Numbered from the stretch's first letter, positions 1 to 9,009 are shown. The stretch is DNA of 64,000 bases from a virus (IMGVR_UViG_3300048672_000152:1-64000); one strand, 5' to 3'. Numbers and translations are program-made. Notes: generated by a model from the letters alone, not told the origin.

Positions 1-110
1 TCTTGTTGTAAACCAGCAGTAGTTACTACGTATTCATTAAGAGCTTTCCAATCCACCGCTACTTTATTTGTATTTTCTGCTTGTGTGTTTCCACGAACGC
101 CAAAGGCCAT
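1..110 (-). CDS. Conserved phage hypothetical protein, N-terminal fragment
   Basis: The gene starts at an ATG read leftwards from 110 and runs off the left edge with no stop. The 36 visible residues begin MAFGVRGNTQAEN and include WKALNEYV. It lies downstream of the replication genes on the same strand. I recall similar N-termini in phage proteins of unknown role, but the fragment is too short to assign a function. Confidence 0.6.
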   Translation of the reverse strand, partial: MAFGVRGNTQAENTNKVAVDWKALNEYVVTTAGLQQ

Positions 111-193
111 ATTAAGTTTCCTTATATATTAAGTTTTGCAATATTGCATTATATCAGTTTTAAGAATTGTACAATCTCTTGTACAAGAAGGTT

Positions 194-424
194 CTACGCA
201 TTAAATCGTGCTAACAACGTCATTACTTTATTTAAGCCAGAGTAAGATACACCCATACACTGCAATTGCTTTTGGTAATCTCGATTATTAGCAAACCGAT
301 TATTCGATAATGCACCATAATTCTGGTACAGTTGTTGCAGACGCAACGTATTATTGAAGTTATCTGCATTGTCAGCTAGAGATTCGGCAGATTTAGACAT
401 TAAAGATTTAATTTTATCAAACAT
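194..424 (-). CDS. Hypothetical protein, 76 aa
   Basis: A small polar protein rich in Asn, Gln and Ser with no membrane segment or metal-binding motif. An AGGAG ribosome-binding site precedes the ATG, and the gene follows the 72-aa membrane protein gene with a 14-nt gap, so it is probably co-transcribed. Function unknown. Confidence 0.7.
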   Translation of the reverse strand: MFDKIKSLMSKSAESLADNADNFNNTLRLQQLYQNYGALSNNRFANNRDYQKQLQCMGVSYSGLNKVMTLLARFNA

Positions 425-438
425 TTTATTCTCCTTTA

Positions 439-657
439 TTAATATTTCACTTTATTACTACGACCAATACTTACTACAGCAACTCCATACATCAGCACAG
501 CTACAAACACTTGGCTAACAAAACCAACGAAGGCATATAGTGTAGTTGACCAGAATGGTGCTGTCAAGATAAACATTTGATAAAGTGTCCAAGTAAACCA
601 AATTGGTGCTGCACTCCATACCAACAAACCTGCGAGAGCAATTAATAATACTTTCAT
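439..657 (-). CDS. Small membrane protein, 72 aa
   Basis: Two hydrophobic stretches (about residues 1-30 and 38-62) predict a small inner-membrane protein with two helices. The start ATG overlaps the stop of the upstream gene by 4 nt (ATGA), a sign of translational coupling. There is no recognisable family. The size would suit a holin-like or superinfection protein, but nothing specific supports either. Confidence 0.65.
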   Translation of the reverse strand: MKVLLIALAGLLVWSAAPIWFTWTLYQMFILTAPFWSTTLYAFVGFVSQVFVAVLMYGVAVVSIGRSNKVKY

Positions 658-863
658 TGTTTCTCCTCTTTAGAAATCATGTGAGCAAGAGTGTGTTCAT
701 CTACATCCACATTATAATCCCACTCATCGCTATTACCAAATAGCTTACCTAACCACTGACCATTGGAGTCTTTCTTGAAGAAGCAAGGGTAGTCTTCTTC
801 TGTCTCAGGACAGAAATGAGTTGCTTCTGGTTCAATACTCCAATCTACTTCATTTGAATTCAT
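654..863 (-). CDS. Acidic hypothetical protein, 69 aa
   Basis: I start the gene at the ATG at 863 rather than further upstream because GAGGAG sits just before it. The product is acidic (many Asp and Glu) with aromatic residues and two cysteines. It is the first gene of a short unit driven by the promoter at 893-920, just downstream of the polymerase gene. Function unknown. Confidence 0.65.
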   Translation of the reverse strand: MNSNEVDWSIEPEATHFCPETEEDYPCFFKKDSNGQWLGKLFGNSDEWDYNVDVDEHTLAHMISKEEKQ

Positions 864-892
864 AATTTTTCTCCTCATTTATTTAAGCGTCA

Positions 893-920
893 ATTGTATC
901 AGAATTATCATCAGTGTCAA
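893..920 (-). promoter_or_regulatory. Sigma70-like promoter (minus strand)
   Basis: On the minus strand TTGACA (915-920) and TACAAT (893-898) are separated by 16 nt. It lies between the end of the polymerase gene and the three small genes at 194-863, so it can re-initiate transcription after the replication operon. Confidence 0.6.
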
Positions 921-929
921 GCGAATTAT

Positions 930-3401
930 TTAGTGAACATCATAATAATTTTTACCAACTTTATAACCACCATTCAAATCTATTGCGAATGTAGGTGGGT
1001 TTCCATTGGCAAAGTGTTGTGGATTCTTAGTATGATACTTGAATATCTGTTCAGCAGCCCAACTATAACACTCACCGCCAAGCTTACCAGCTTGTTCTTC
1101 ATAACCTTCTGTGACTTCTAATAAAACTTCATCGTGAGTATCAAGAACCTTACAGATATGCTCTCTTAACCCAAGTTTATCTAACTCTTTACCTAAGCGA
1201 ACAACAGCCATCTTTTGAGCCAAAGCTTCAAAACCTTGAACAATAGTGTTTACACTCTTGTGACTGCTATTATTCCACAACCAATAACCAAAAGCAAGTG
1301 GTAAATAGAAACCGTTGCGGTATTTGTATTTAGATTCATAAACACTTAAAGCTTTGATAGTATTATCCAAACCCATTTGGTTTAAGAATTGTTCCTTACG
1401 CTTATTACCTTCTTTCTCAGGAATACCAATGGTTTTAGCTACTTTCTTACCAGAAGCCCCAAAGATTACCGCAAAAGAACCCCCCTTGCTAGCCTTACGC
1501 TTCAAAGTAATTTTGTGGATCAGATCTTTGTCTTGAGAGTCAACAGCAGATAACCAATCTACTTCAGACACCATCCCAAACATACGAGCATTAACACAGT
1601 GAGCAGTTTGACCTAAATACTTACCATCTTCAGAGTACTCCATACCAGAAGCTACGTTGTTATAGTATTCATAGTTATTAGCATAGTAAGCTGCAATAGA
1701 TAACTGAGCAGACTTCATATCAATACCTACTAACACCTTACCCTCACCTGCGATGACACTTTGGCGTATCTCCTTGCCGTATAAAGCACTATCAGATGGG
1801 GCGTTTACCCAGATCCTTTGTGCGCCCCTACCACTGCGAGTGGCAAAGTTGTTTACACCAGCAGGAATTCTACCATCTTCCCGAACATAACTCAATAACC
1901 CCTTATTCTCAGGGTCTTTAGGGTTCTCTAAGAAACGTCTACGGTGCTGATAGGTGTTATACTCAGCAATCTTCTTACCTAAACCTTCAGGTAATTGGTC
2001 GTAATCATCGTCTGTAAGTTTAGGGCTACTCACTAAGTATTCACCTTTCTTAACCAAACGCACTAATTGATTTTCTGGTGCTGCTTTAGAAGGCCACCGC
2101 ACTTCTGTATCAGCATCAACCTTGATCCACTCACCATAAGCATCCTCTTTCAAATTCCAATCTTCCGCATCCTTCCAGCCTAGAGTGATTAAGAATGCTT
2201 TTACAATTTCAGATTGTGTCATGGTAGAAGGTTCGACAGTTATCCTTGTGAATGCACCTGAAATAATATCAGTATCAGTAGGCTCTAACCCAAACCATTG
2301 GCAAGTGTAAGCGTTAAGTACTTCAGTAACCACTTCTTTCTTCTCAATATCCCAATCCTTTGTTTTGGTATCTGGAAAATTCACTTTGATCCAATCAGTC
2401 AAATCCTTTTTCTTATTGAACACTGGTGTTGCCCCATAGGATAAGTTAAAGCCATAATATTGGGTAACTTTCTCTTTACTGGTGTAATTGATGGTTGGTT
2501 TATAGTAAGGCTTATCAATAACTTCTACAACTTCACCATCTTTTTTACGATTAGATTTAGCCTCTACTATTTTGCTCGAATCAAAGCCAAATAATTCTGC
2601 CATCTCTTTTCGGGACACTTTGGTTGTAGCACCTTTAATAGATGGTGGTAATTGTGGTTCAATTTCTGCACGTAATAATTCAATCTTAATATCCAAGTCA
2701 TCTAGACATTTCTTAATGTGATTAACATCTACTAACACGCCATTATTCTCTTGTAAGAAGCATTCATGTGCGTACAATGCCTCCACTTTTAATGCGTAAG
2801 TAAAATCAATATTGTAAGTATCTTTTAAGAAGTTACGTTCTTTCTCTAACATTAAATACGTCTGAGCTTGGATCTTACAATCTTCTATTACACGATGGAG
2901 CTTAAAGGCATCCATCGTAACCCAATCAATAATCTCTGGTTTGTTAATACCACACTTGATACCCCAAGCTTTCAAACCATGAGGTGATTTAGCACCTTTA
3001 GGGCAAGGTCTTTCAAACCATTGGAGCTTACTCTGAATAAACGTATCATGGTAGCTTTCAAAAGGAATCCCATTGTCAGGCCAAATCTTATCTATCACAG
3101 GTCTATCGTAAGTATGCGCGTTATGGATAATCAACAAACTTCCATTGTTCGCTGCTGATTTCCAAAACGCGATACCCTCATCTAGTGTTCCAGACCGTAC
3201 AGGTATAGTGTACTCTTTATTATCATAAGGATCTACTACAGTAACACCGTCAAACTCAGGGTTATTATGGAAGAGTATCACATTACCGTTGTCAATATCC
3301 ACTGAGCAAAGGCAATGTATATCCTCTTTGCTGTTAACTGCTTCATAGAAACCTTTGGCTTCGATGTCACTAGCTAATTTTAAATTCCGATACTCTAACA
3401 T
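930..3401 (-). CDS. Family A (T7-type) DNA polymerase
   Basis: The 823-aa product replicates phage DNA. The N-terminal 3'-5' exonuclease domain begins with the DIE motif (SDIEAKGF, about residues 11-18). The polymerase domain has motif A (GIDMKSAQLSIAAYY, near residue 560), motif B (LKRKASKGGSFAVIFG, near 637) and motif C (DTHDEVLLE, near 755), so the two metal-binding aspartates and the HDE triad are present. Motif A is odd: the glutamate of the usual DYSQIELR pattern, the sugar steric gate, is Gln here and the following Arg is Ser. In motif B the second aromatic position is Phe. Length is slightly above that of T7 gp5 and similar to other phage PolA proteins. The primase-helicase gene ends 8 nt upstream, forming a replication operon. 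Confidence 0.96.
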   Translation of the reverse strand: MLEYRNLKLASDIEAKGFYEAVNSKEDIHCLCSVDIDNGNVILFHNNPEFDGVTVVDPYDNKEYTIPVRSGTLDEGIAFWKSAANNGSLLIIHNAHTYDRPVIDKIWPDNGIPFESYHDTFIQSKLQWFERPCPKGAKSPHGLKAWGIKCGINKPEIIDWVTMDAFKLHRVIEDCKIQAQTYLMLEKERNFLKDTYNIDFTYALKVEALYAHECFLQENNGVLVDVNHIKKCLDDLDIKIELLRAEIEPQLPPSIKGATTKVSRKEMAELFGFDSSKIVEAKSNRKKDGEVVEVIDKPYYKPTINYTSKEKVTQYYGFNLSYGATPVFNKKKDLTDWIKVNFPDTKTKDWDIEKKEVVTEVLNAYTCQWFGLEPTDTDIISGAFTRITVEPSTMTQSEIVKAFLITLGWKDAEDWNLKEDAYGEWIKVDADTEVRWPSKAAPENQLVRLVKKGEYLVSSPKLTDDDYDQLPEGLGKKIAEYNTYQHRRRFLENPKDPENKGLLSYVREDGRIPAGVNNFATRSGRGAQRIWVNAPSDSALYGKEIRQSVIAGEGKVLVGIDMKSAQLSIAAYYANNYEYYNNVASGMEYSEDGKYLGQTAHCVNARMFGMVSEVDWLSAVDSQDKDLIHKITLKRKASKGGSFAVIFGASGKKVAKTIGIPEKEGNKRKEQFLNQMGLDNTIKALSVYESKYKYRNGFYLPLAFGYWLWNNSSHKSVNTIVQGFEALAQKMAVVRLGKELDKLGLREHICKVLDTHDEVLLEVTEGYEEQAGKLGGECYSWAAEQIFKYHTKNPQHFANGNPPTFAIDLNGGYKVGKNYYDVH

Positions 3402-3409
3402 ATAACTCC

Positions 3410-5281
3410 TTAAAATAATTTGTTTATATCTACCTCATCTTCAGTATTGAAGTTTTGATAGTGGTCTGAATAGTCTGGTTCTGGTTGGTTAAAGTAAGTA
3501 TTAAAATTGTGCATAGTGTGGGTAGTAATATCGTAGTACCAATTACCTACAATACCTGTCACCCCTGTCCAACGACACTTACCTAGTGTAACCTTAGTGG
3601 TGTTTTGTACAATAGGGTCTTCAGCATATTTGTTCCTGTTTAGGAATATGTTTGCCCCTGCGCTTTTAGTAACTAAAGATAAACCAGATACGTCATCTTC
3701 GGTTAACTCACGTTCGATACGCTTACCTGTCTTATCTGTAGACACATTACCTTTCCTAACGTGGCAAACACAAGAGAAGGTTATACCGTACTTCAACGTA
3801 TTTTTCATCCATTTAATAAAGGCTGTTTGTTCTTCCCAAGAAGACGCATCAAATAAGTCATTTAGGGGGTCTATGATAATCAACTTACATCCATGTTTCT
3901 TAATTAAACGTTCAATCTGCTTACGTACATTATCCAGACTGCCTTCTCGGTCATCTAATAATGCAAATCTTTCCTCTCCGTACTCATTCATCTTCAAACG
4001 ATTACGTGCTTCCATCACATGAGATTGTTTAATGAACTCTACAGCTTTCTCAGGACTGTCAATTAGGTTAATTTTATACCCTACCTCACGACTTAACATA
4101 GCAATCATGTACTGTGCTGCGGTAAGCTCAAGACTTACAATACCCACCTTGTAGGGTGAATTGTAAATCCACTCACGAATGGCTTCATTGACAGTAGTGG
4201 TTTTACCTGCACCTGTTCCTGCAATCCAGTTTACCCAATAACCTAAAGGGATACCACCAGAGAATGCTTTTTGTAAATCACACATGAATGCTGGTAGCGG
4301 GATTTTAGGTCTTAATAGTTCTTCTTCTAAACCATCATCAGCATCAATAGAGGATATAATACCATCATCAAGGTAAGGTTTAGCGCTAAAGAAGTCTCGT
4401 ACAAACTGGTCTTGCTTGCCAGACTCTAACATCTTGTTAGGATCTTTCATAGTCCAATTTGCAATTTTAACTTTGTCTGCGGGTAATACCTTGGCAATTT
4501 CTACCATCGCCTCTTTACCTACGTCATCATTGTCCAACCCTAGAATGATAATTTCAAACGAATCTAAGAAATCGTATTGTGCTGCTATCTGTTTAACTGC
4601 ACTACCTTCACCCGTTGTAGGGCTGACAACAGCAATAGGCTCGAAGTTATCTTGCTTACGTTGTTTCTGACTTTCCCGTAACATCTGGAAGGCAGCAACC
4701 TTATCTTCTTCTCCTCCGGTAATAAGGATATATTTACCCCCAGACTTGAATTTAACCTGTCCAGATAGCTCAGATTTAATACCTGTACGCCCTTTGTTTA
4801 ACATGCCAAATTTCTTAGGAAAGATACGAGATTTATATCCAGTAACTTTACCATCTTCTGTTTCTGGGTAGAAACGTGCTACAGGGTTTCCAGAAGAATC
4901 GCGTTTAGTTAAATGCCCGTAGAACTGATTGTATTCATCTTTAATACCGCGAATATCGTTACCTACATAACCTGTATCTTTAATAAACTGGATGACTTCA
5001 TCTTTAGTCATTGGTTCCTTTTTAGGTTTAGCTGTTACTTTGGTTGAATCAACTACAACACCACCCTCAATACCTAAGTCACCCGCTATACTAGATTTAT
5101 TAATCATTGAAGGTGAAAAATATTGGCTACATGACCAACAGAACCCATCATAGAAAATTTTACCATCTTCATCTGTATTTTGATATACAGCTAAACCATC
5201 ACTGCTATGGCAATCATGTCTATCAGAACATTCACTACCAATACAATGAAAATGTCCTACAAAATCTCCGCTATCTTTCAT
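3410..5281 (-). CDS. DNA primase-helicase (T7 gp4-like)
   Basis: This 623-aa bifunctional enzyme unwinds the fork and primes lagging-strand synthesis. An N-terminal zinc-binding region has CIGSEC...CH and CWSC pairs (residues about 13-53). A TOPRIM fold follows, with YILITGGEEDKVAA and IILGLDNDDVGKEA supplying the metal-binding acidic residues. The C-terminal RecA-like helicase has Walker A (AGTGAGKTT, about residue 355) and Walker B (KLIIIDPLND). It is read just ahead of the DNA polymerase with an 8-nt gap, so the two are surely co-expressed. The length is a little above that of T7 gp4. Confidence 0.95.
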   Translation of the reverse strand: MKDSGDFVGHFHCIGSECSDRHDCHSSDGLAVYQNTDEDGKIFYDGFCWSCSQYFSPSMINKSSIAGDLGIEGGVVVDSTKVTAKPKKEPMTKDEVIQFIKDTGYVGNDIRGIKDEYNQFYGHLTKRDSSGNPVARFYPETEDGKVTGYKSRIFPKKFGMLNKGRTGIKSELSGQVKFKSGGKYILITGGEEDKVAAFQMLRESQKQRKQDNFEPIAVVSPTTGEGSAVKQIAAQYDFLDSFEIIILGLDNDDVGKEAMVEIAKVLPADKVKIANWTMKDPNKMLESGKQDQFVRDFFSAKPYLDDGIISSIDADDGLEEELLRPKIPLPAFMCDLQKAFSGGIPLGYWVNWIAGTGAGKTTTVNEAIREWIYNSPYKVGIVSLELTAAQYMIAMLSREVGYKINLIDSPEKAVEFIKQSHVMEARNRLKMNEYGEERFALLDDREGSLDNVRKQIERLIKKHGCKLIIIDPLNDLFDASSWEEQTAFIKWMKNTLKYGITFSCVCHVRKGNVSTDKTGKRIERELTEDDVSGLSLVTKSAGANIFLNRNKYAEDPIVQNTTKVTLGKCRWTGVTGIVGNWYYDITTHTMHNFNTYFNQPEPDYSDHYQNFNTEDEVDINKLF

Positions 5282-5292
5282 TCATCTCTCCT

Positions 5293-5550
5293 TCAACTAA
5301 ACTTCCGATACCAATTCATATACTCAGCAAATGCACAAATAGCAATGTCAAAATCATCAAACCTGATACCATTTACACCAAATGAATACATAGACCCACC
5401 AAGAAATACTCCATGACTCATGTATTTACTATCACGCTTATCCCACCAATACAAGTAGTATTCGGTATCTGTCTGATTCTGTAAAGCTACCCCATAATCC
5501 AATCTCTCAAGAACTTGAATCACTTCTTGAATCTGTTCGTCTATTGTCAT
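5293..5550 (-). CDS. Hypothetical protein, 85 aa
   Basis: Aromatic-rich (YYLYWWDKRD) soluble small protein. Its start overlaps the stop of the upstream 68-aa gene by 4 nt, and it lies 11 nt ahead of the primase-helicase, so it belongs to the replication operon. No family recognised. Confidence 0.7.
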   Translation of the reverse strand: MTIDEQIQEVIQVLERLDYGVALQNQTDTEYYLYWWDKRDSKYMSHGVFLGGSMYSFGVNGIRFDDFDIAICAFAEYMNWYRKFS

Positions 5551-5753
5551 TTCAAAGCTCCTCTAGCCTCTAACTCGAAGCGCAACATACTAACAGTATC
5601 TTTCAATTCTGTCAACTCTAATTCCATGTCGTTAATTGTATCTGTACGTAAAGCAATCAGAGCCTTGATTTCTTGATTAGTTAGTAATGGCATAGGTGAT
5701 GGTAGGTGGTCTTCTAAATATTTGTAATATTTAGCATCTTTAATTAGTGTCAT
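5547..5753 (-). CDS. Hypothetical coiled-coil protein, 68 aa
   Basis: The second half (DTINDMELELTELKDTVSMLR) has the heptad pattern of a short coiled coil, suggesting oligomerisation. It sits in the run of small genes upstream of the primase-helicase. Function unknown. Confidence 0.65.
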   Translation of the reverse strand: MTLIKDAKYYKYLEDHLPSPMPLLTNQEIKALIALRTDTINDMELELTELKDTVSMLRFELEARGALK

Positions 5754-5761
5754 GTTGTCTC

Positions 5762-6103
5762 CTACATTTGTGATAGAATAGCTTTAAGTCTTTCACCATA
5801 TTCTCTTGTATTATGATTGTATAACAAGTCATACATTAGTGGTGTTAGCTCATCTCTTGTGCTTTTAGTAATCACTTCTTCCATCTGTCTGCAAGCTAAA
5901 TCAATAGATTCAGTGAGTTCTCGCTCATTCTTATAACTAACATGAACAGACATACCTAAATACACTTCAACAACATTCACTGTGTCTATGTACTGATGGT
6001 CATACACATTAGTTTCTAATTTAAGAGGTGGTAGAACAACTAGCTCTTGTGAACGACCAATTACTACATTTTCTCTAAGGATTTCTCTTAATGGTTTGTT
6101 CAT
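5762..6103 (-). CDS. Hypothetical protein, 113 aa
   Basis: Mixed charged protein starting MNKPLREILRENVV, without membrane or metal motifs. A good Shine-Dalgarno sequence precedes the ATG, and there is an 8-nt gap to the next gene. Function unknown. Confidence 0.7.
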   Translation of the reverse strand: MNKPLREILRENVVIGRSQELVVLPPLKLETNVYDHQYIDTVNVVEVYLGMSVHVSYKNERELTESIDLACRQMEEVITKSTRDELTPLMYDLLYNHNTREYGERLKAILSQM

Positions 6104-6106
6104 AAA

Positions 6107-6622
6107 TCACTCTCCTAATTGTTCGTTAATCTGAGCTAATTGTAACTCTAAAGCTTTCTTCTTGTCAAGGAGAGTTTGTTTGCTATGCTCTTTTTCTTGG
6201 CGCTTGCGTTCCTCATAAACATTAATTACAATGTCTACAGTTTCATCATTACTCCACCAACCTCCATGAGTATCTGAAATAGATAAACAGTATTCGAGAT
6301 AATAAATAGAATCTCTATCTGTCACACATTTCAGTTTCTCAAACCAAGCCTTAACAATCTCTGATTCTGATTTATCGGAAGCTACATTTTCCTTTTGAAC
6401 AGGAACATCCGCTACAAGAAAGAAGAATTCAATATCAGTCTGATAGAAGAAGTAATCACCTCTATAGTGTACAATATCACCTTCAATATACGATACAGTA
6501 ATTTCATAATCAAACTGCGCTAAATCATAGAACACTTCTTCGTTGCAGTCGTGTGCGTCAAAGAATTCTTGTTTCATAGCCATGTCGAATTTATATTTCT
6601 TACCAACTTCAAACTGTTTCAT
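6107..6622 (-). CDS. Hypothetical protein, 171 aa, C-terminal coiled coil
   Basis: I prefer the ATG at 6622 (MKQFEVGKKYKF) because AGGAG is 8 nt upstream; an upstream in-frame start at 6640 lies before that site. The first half looks like a small beta-rich domain, and the C-terminus (KKKALELQLAQINEQLGE) is a short coiled coil. It is the first gene after the terminator at 6666-6689. Function unknown. Confidence 0.7.
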   Translation of the reverse strand: MKQFEVGKKYKFDMAMKQEFFDAHDCNEEVFYDLAQFDYEITVSYIEGDIVHYRGDYFFYQTDIEFFFLVADVPVQKENVASDKSESEIVKAWFEKLKCVTDRDSIYYLEYCLSISDTHGGWWSNDETVDIVINVYEERKRQEKEHSKQTLLDKKKALELQLAQINEQLGE

Positions 6623-6665
6623 ATCTATTCTCCTCATCAATTAATATTCAGCTATTCTACATAGC

Positions 6666-6689
6666 AAAAAGCCCTCTGTCAAGAGGGCT
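6666..6689 (-). terminator. Rho-independent terminator
   Basis: AGCCCTCT and AGAGGGCT form an 8-bp stem followed on the minus strand by a run of five T. It closes the transcription unit ending with the membrane protein gene at 6696-7361. Confidence 0.85.
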
Positions 6690-6695
6690 AATGCT

Positions 6696-7361
6696 TTATT
6701 TCGCTAATTTTTCAGCTTTATCTTTAGTCTGTTCAAGAGACTCAAGTAATCCATTTACATCAGGATTATCTGTAGCCCATTTACGTAGCTGATTTGTAAT
6801 AGCTTTACCTGCCAAGCTACCAGCTTCTTGTACAAATTCAGATTCATACGTACTCTGAATTAAATAAGCAGCTCCCGCATATTGTAATGTCTTTTCTGTT
6901 GGCAATAGAAGATGTAGTGATAGCATTGTAATAGCTAACCATTTAAGTTTAACAAAGTTTGTATCAACAATACCCTGCTTGTGTGTAATATCAATAATCG
7001 TTAAATCTTCAATAGCGTCAAGAAATGTGTCAGTAAGCACTCGTGCGGAGGAGTCAGTACACCTCTTGTCAAATTTAGAAATACAACCGTAGTCTGAGAA
7101 CTTGTTAATATAAACTTCATCACCTACATTGAAATTTAATAGCGGTTTTTGTAGTTTATATAACTTTTTCTCTCTTACGCCATCCCAAGTAGGTTTAGCC
7201 ACATGAGTATTCTTGTAACTCTCCCACACTTTAACAAGTTGGAATTTACTGATCAGGTAACAAACAATAAACAAAGCCAACACCAACCCAACATAATATG
7301 TAACGAAAGCTTTAATAGCTCCGAGTGTTGCCACTAAATATACGATAAATGCTAATAACAT
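6696..7361 (-). CDS. Membrane-anchored hypothetical protein, 221 aa
   Basis: Two hydrophobic helices at the N-terminus (about residues 1-17 and 20-40) are followed by a long soluble region and another weakly hydrophobic stretch around 140-165. The C-terminus (GLLESLEQTKDKAEKLAK) is helical and charged. It is the last gene before a terminator. Function unknown; an inner-membrane protein is likely. Confidence 0.65.
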   Translation of the reverse strand: MLLAFIVYLVATLGAIKAFVTYYVGLVLALFIVCYLISKFQLVKVWESYKNTHVAKPTWDGVREKKLYKLQKPLLNFNVGDEVYINKFSDYGCISKFDKRCTDSSARVLTDTFLDAIEDLTIIDITHKQGIVDTNFVKLKWLAITMLSLHLLLPTEKTLQYAGAAYLIQSTYESEFVQEAGSLAGKAITNQLRKWATDNPDVNGLLESLEQTKDKAEKLAK

Positions 7362-7362
7362 T

Positions 7363-7668
7363 TTACTCTCCTAATTTCTTTAAATCATTAATAAATTGTT
7401 CCCGCAAAGAACTTTCAGCTTTCAATACTTTAGCTAATAATACTAATTGTTGCATCAAAGCCTCAGATGTTTTAGCATTAACAACAGTATCTAAATCTAA
7501 CATATCTGCTAGGATCTTGCGGGCATTCTCATAAGAATCCACTAGCGTATTTAGTTTGGCTTTGTCCAATCCTTTCTCCAATTGGAAATGTCTTGGTATT
7601 GGTTCTTCCTGTGAAGGTGGATTACCGAACGGATCTAGTTTGTAAATAAATTCTGGTTGGTAAGGCAT
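7363..7668 (-). CDS. Hypothetical protein, 101 aa
   Basis: Begins MPYQPEFIYKLDPFGNPPSQ and is largely helical afterwards (LDKAKLNTLVDSYENARK). One nt separates it from the next gene in a tightly packed early operon. Function unknown. Confidence 0.7.
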   Translation of the reverse strand: MPYQPEFIYKLDPFGNPPSQEEPIPRHFQLEKGLDKAKLNTLVDSYENARKILADMLDLDTVVNAKTSEALMQQLVLLAKVLKAESSLREQFINDLKKLGE

Positions 7669-7670
7669 AG

Positions 7671-7883
7671 TTACTCTCCTACAATAATAAATTGGTCACT
7701 CGTTAAACGATATGTACTTTTGTAATTACTTAGCTCACCGACAGCATATCTCGGTGTATATTCAATCAGTACGGTTTTATCTGTAACTTTAATTACAGTT
7801 GCTTCCATTAGACTACGATAATTCTTCACTGTACAAACAACTCTATCGCCAAGCTTTACCTCAACACCATAGAAATCTTTCAT
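7671..7883 (-). CDS. Small SH3/KOW-like barrel protein, 70 aa
   Basis: The pattern VKLGDRVVCTVKNY...ATVIKVTDKTVLIEY looks like a small five-strand beta barrel as in SH3 or KOW domains. The fold is inferred only from the strand pattern. It is flanked on both sides by genes with gaps of only a few nt. Confidence 0.6.
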   Translation of the reverse strand: MKDFYGVEVKLGDRVVCTVKNYRSLMEATVIKVTDKTVLIEYTPRYAVGELSNYKSTYRLTSDQFIIVGE

Positions 7884-7888
7884 AACTA

Positions 7889-8101
7889 TTACTCCGTTAA
7901 TTCAAAGTATTCACTGAACCCTTTAATTGGTAGATAATGACAACTACCTTCGTTATTACGTGGTGTATACATTTCGGCATAACCTGTATCTAGGTCAAAG
8001 CCAAAGAACTCATACACATCACCAGCTTTGAATGCTGGAACATCCCCATTTTCTTCAGATTCGTTGTGCATCCAGAAGTTTTTTAAACATTTGTATTTCA
8101 T
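7889..8101 (-). CDS. Hypothetical protein, 70 aa
   Basis: A short acidic protein (FKAGDVYEFFGFDLDTGYAEM) that may also be a small beta barrel. It lies directly downstream of the phosphatase half of the polynucleotide kinase. Function unknown. Confidence 0.65.
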   Translation of the reverse strand: MKYKCLKNFWMHNESEENGDVPAFKAGDVYEFFGFDLDTGYAEMYTPRNNEGSCHYLPIKGFSEYFELTE

Positions 8102-8114
8102 GTGTTTCTCCTAT

Positions 8115-8387
8115 TTAAAATTCGTTATGAGGTAAACCAACATCAACAGTAGTTAAACCTAACTCATAAGCCCACATACGTAATACTGACTTACGATCAT
8201 CTACAACATATTCAACATTGTAATTATTCCGAACATACTTGTCGAATAGTTCTTTCTTGATAATTGTATCTTTTCGTTGGTCTTTTTCAGAACGCATTAG
8301 TAACAAACAATCTTGTGTCCATTCACCAACATTATCAATTAACCATTGGCGAGTAGCTTCTTGACAAACAGCATCACGACCAGACAT
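8115..8387 (-). CDS. Polynucleotide 3'-phosphatase part (C-terminal half of split PNKP)
   Basis: The sequence MSGRDAVCQEATRQWL...RKDTIIKKELF...YVVDDRKSVLRMW matches the C-terminal HAD-type phosphatase of T4 PseT, starting in the middle of the family's VIFMSGRD motif. In an intact protein it would be continuous with the kinase frame at 8374-9009. The frames differ by one base in a run of six T (minus strand) at 8388-8393; removing one T gives VIFMSGRD exactly. Either the two halves are translated separately from this ATG (the ORFs overlap by 14 nt), or frameshifting or a sequencing error is involved. Confidence 0.8.
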   Translation of the reverse strand: MSGRDAVCQEATRQWLIDNVGEWTQDCLLLMRSEKDQRKDTIIKKELFDKYVRNNYNVEYVVDDRKSVLRMWAYELGLTTVDVGLPHNEF

Positions 8388-9009
8388 AAAAAATTACATA
8401 ATTGCCTGAATCAAAACGGTAATTAGTTACCATATCAATAACATGCTGTCTTGGTTTATCCAGATGAACTTTATACCACTCGAATGCTGTACGAACGCCT
8501 GTCATATCCGCTATCGACCCGTCGATGTCACAGATAACACAATGTTTCAACCCTTGTTGGTGCTTATGATAACTATCACCATGACGTAATTTCATATATC
8601 GTGCATATTGATCTGTAATTACTTTATATCCAACACCATTAGGACGTTTAGCATCACGTTGTAATGCTTCCATTAAATCAATATCAAAGTATTTAACTTC
8701 AACATCATACCCTAAATCAGTTAAACGATTAATCCAGAAATTACGTGTCTTGTCGTTGATATTAGTATCAGAAATAATTACATTCATACCTAACATCCAA
8801 GCGCCATCAGTAGCCACCTCTTGCTCGCGCGTTACGCGATTTTCACGTTCTTTGGTGAATTTATAAAGATTCCAGTCACGTACACCATTACAAAATAGTT
8901 TGAAACGAATATCGTCACGATTAATATCCATATATCCTTGTGATTCCATTTCTTTAGCAAATGTTGATTTGCCGCTGGCGCTAATCCCGCATAACACATA
9001 CGCTTTCAT
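8374..9009 (-). CDS. Polynucleotide 5'-kinase (N-terminal part of split PNKP, T4 PseT-like)
   Basis: The 211-aa product has the P-loop GISASGKST (residues 8-16, Lys14) and the T4 Pnk-like INRDDIR segment. It then enters the phosphatase domain with HCVICDIDGSIAD (nucleophile Asp161 and Asp163 of the HAD motif). The frame breaks after NYVIF and ends YVWS-stop. In T4 the enzyme heals tRNA ends cut by host anticodon nucleases and works with RNA ligase, whose gene lies just upstream here (9069-10157) beyond a terminator. The kinase module looks complete; phosphatase activity would need the 8115-8387 frame. Confidence 0.88.
   Translation of the reverse strand: MKAYVLCGISASGKSTFAKEMESQGYMDINRDDIRFKLFCNGVRDWNLYKFTKERENRVTREQEVATDGAWMLGMNVIISDTNINDKTRNFWINRLTDLGYDVEVKYFDIDLMEALQRDAKRPNGVGYKVITDQYARYMKLRHGDSYHKHQQGLKHCVICDIDGSIADMTGVRTAFEWYKVHLDKPRQHVIDMVTNYRFDSGNYVIFYVWS

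Noticed and set aside
894-1121. Plus-strand ORF opposite the DNA polymerase gene
   Set aside because: No ribosome site or family; the polymerase frame explains the open stretch.
8380-8395. Canonical -1 slippery site in the PNKP gene
   Set aside because: The needed shift is +1 (or loss of one T), and codons ATT-TTT-TAT do not fit X-XXY-YYZ; slippage or error remains possible.
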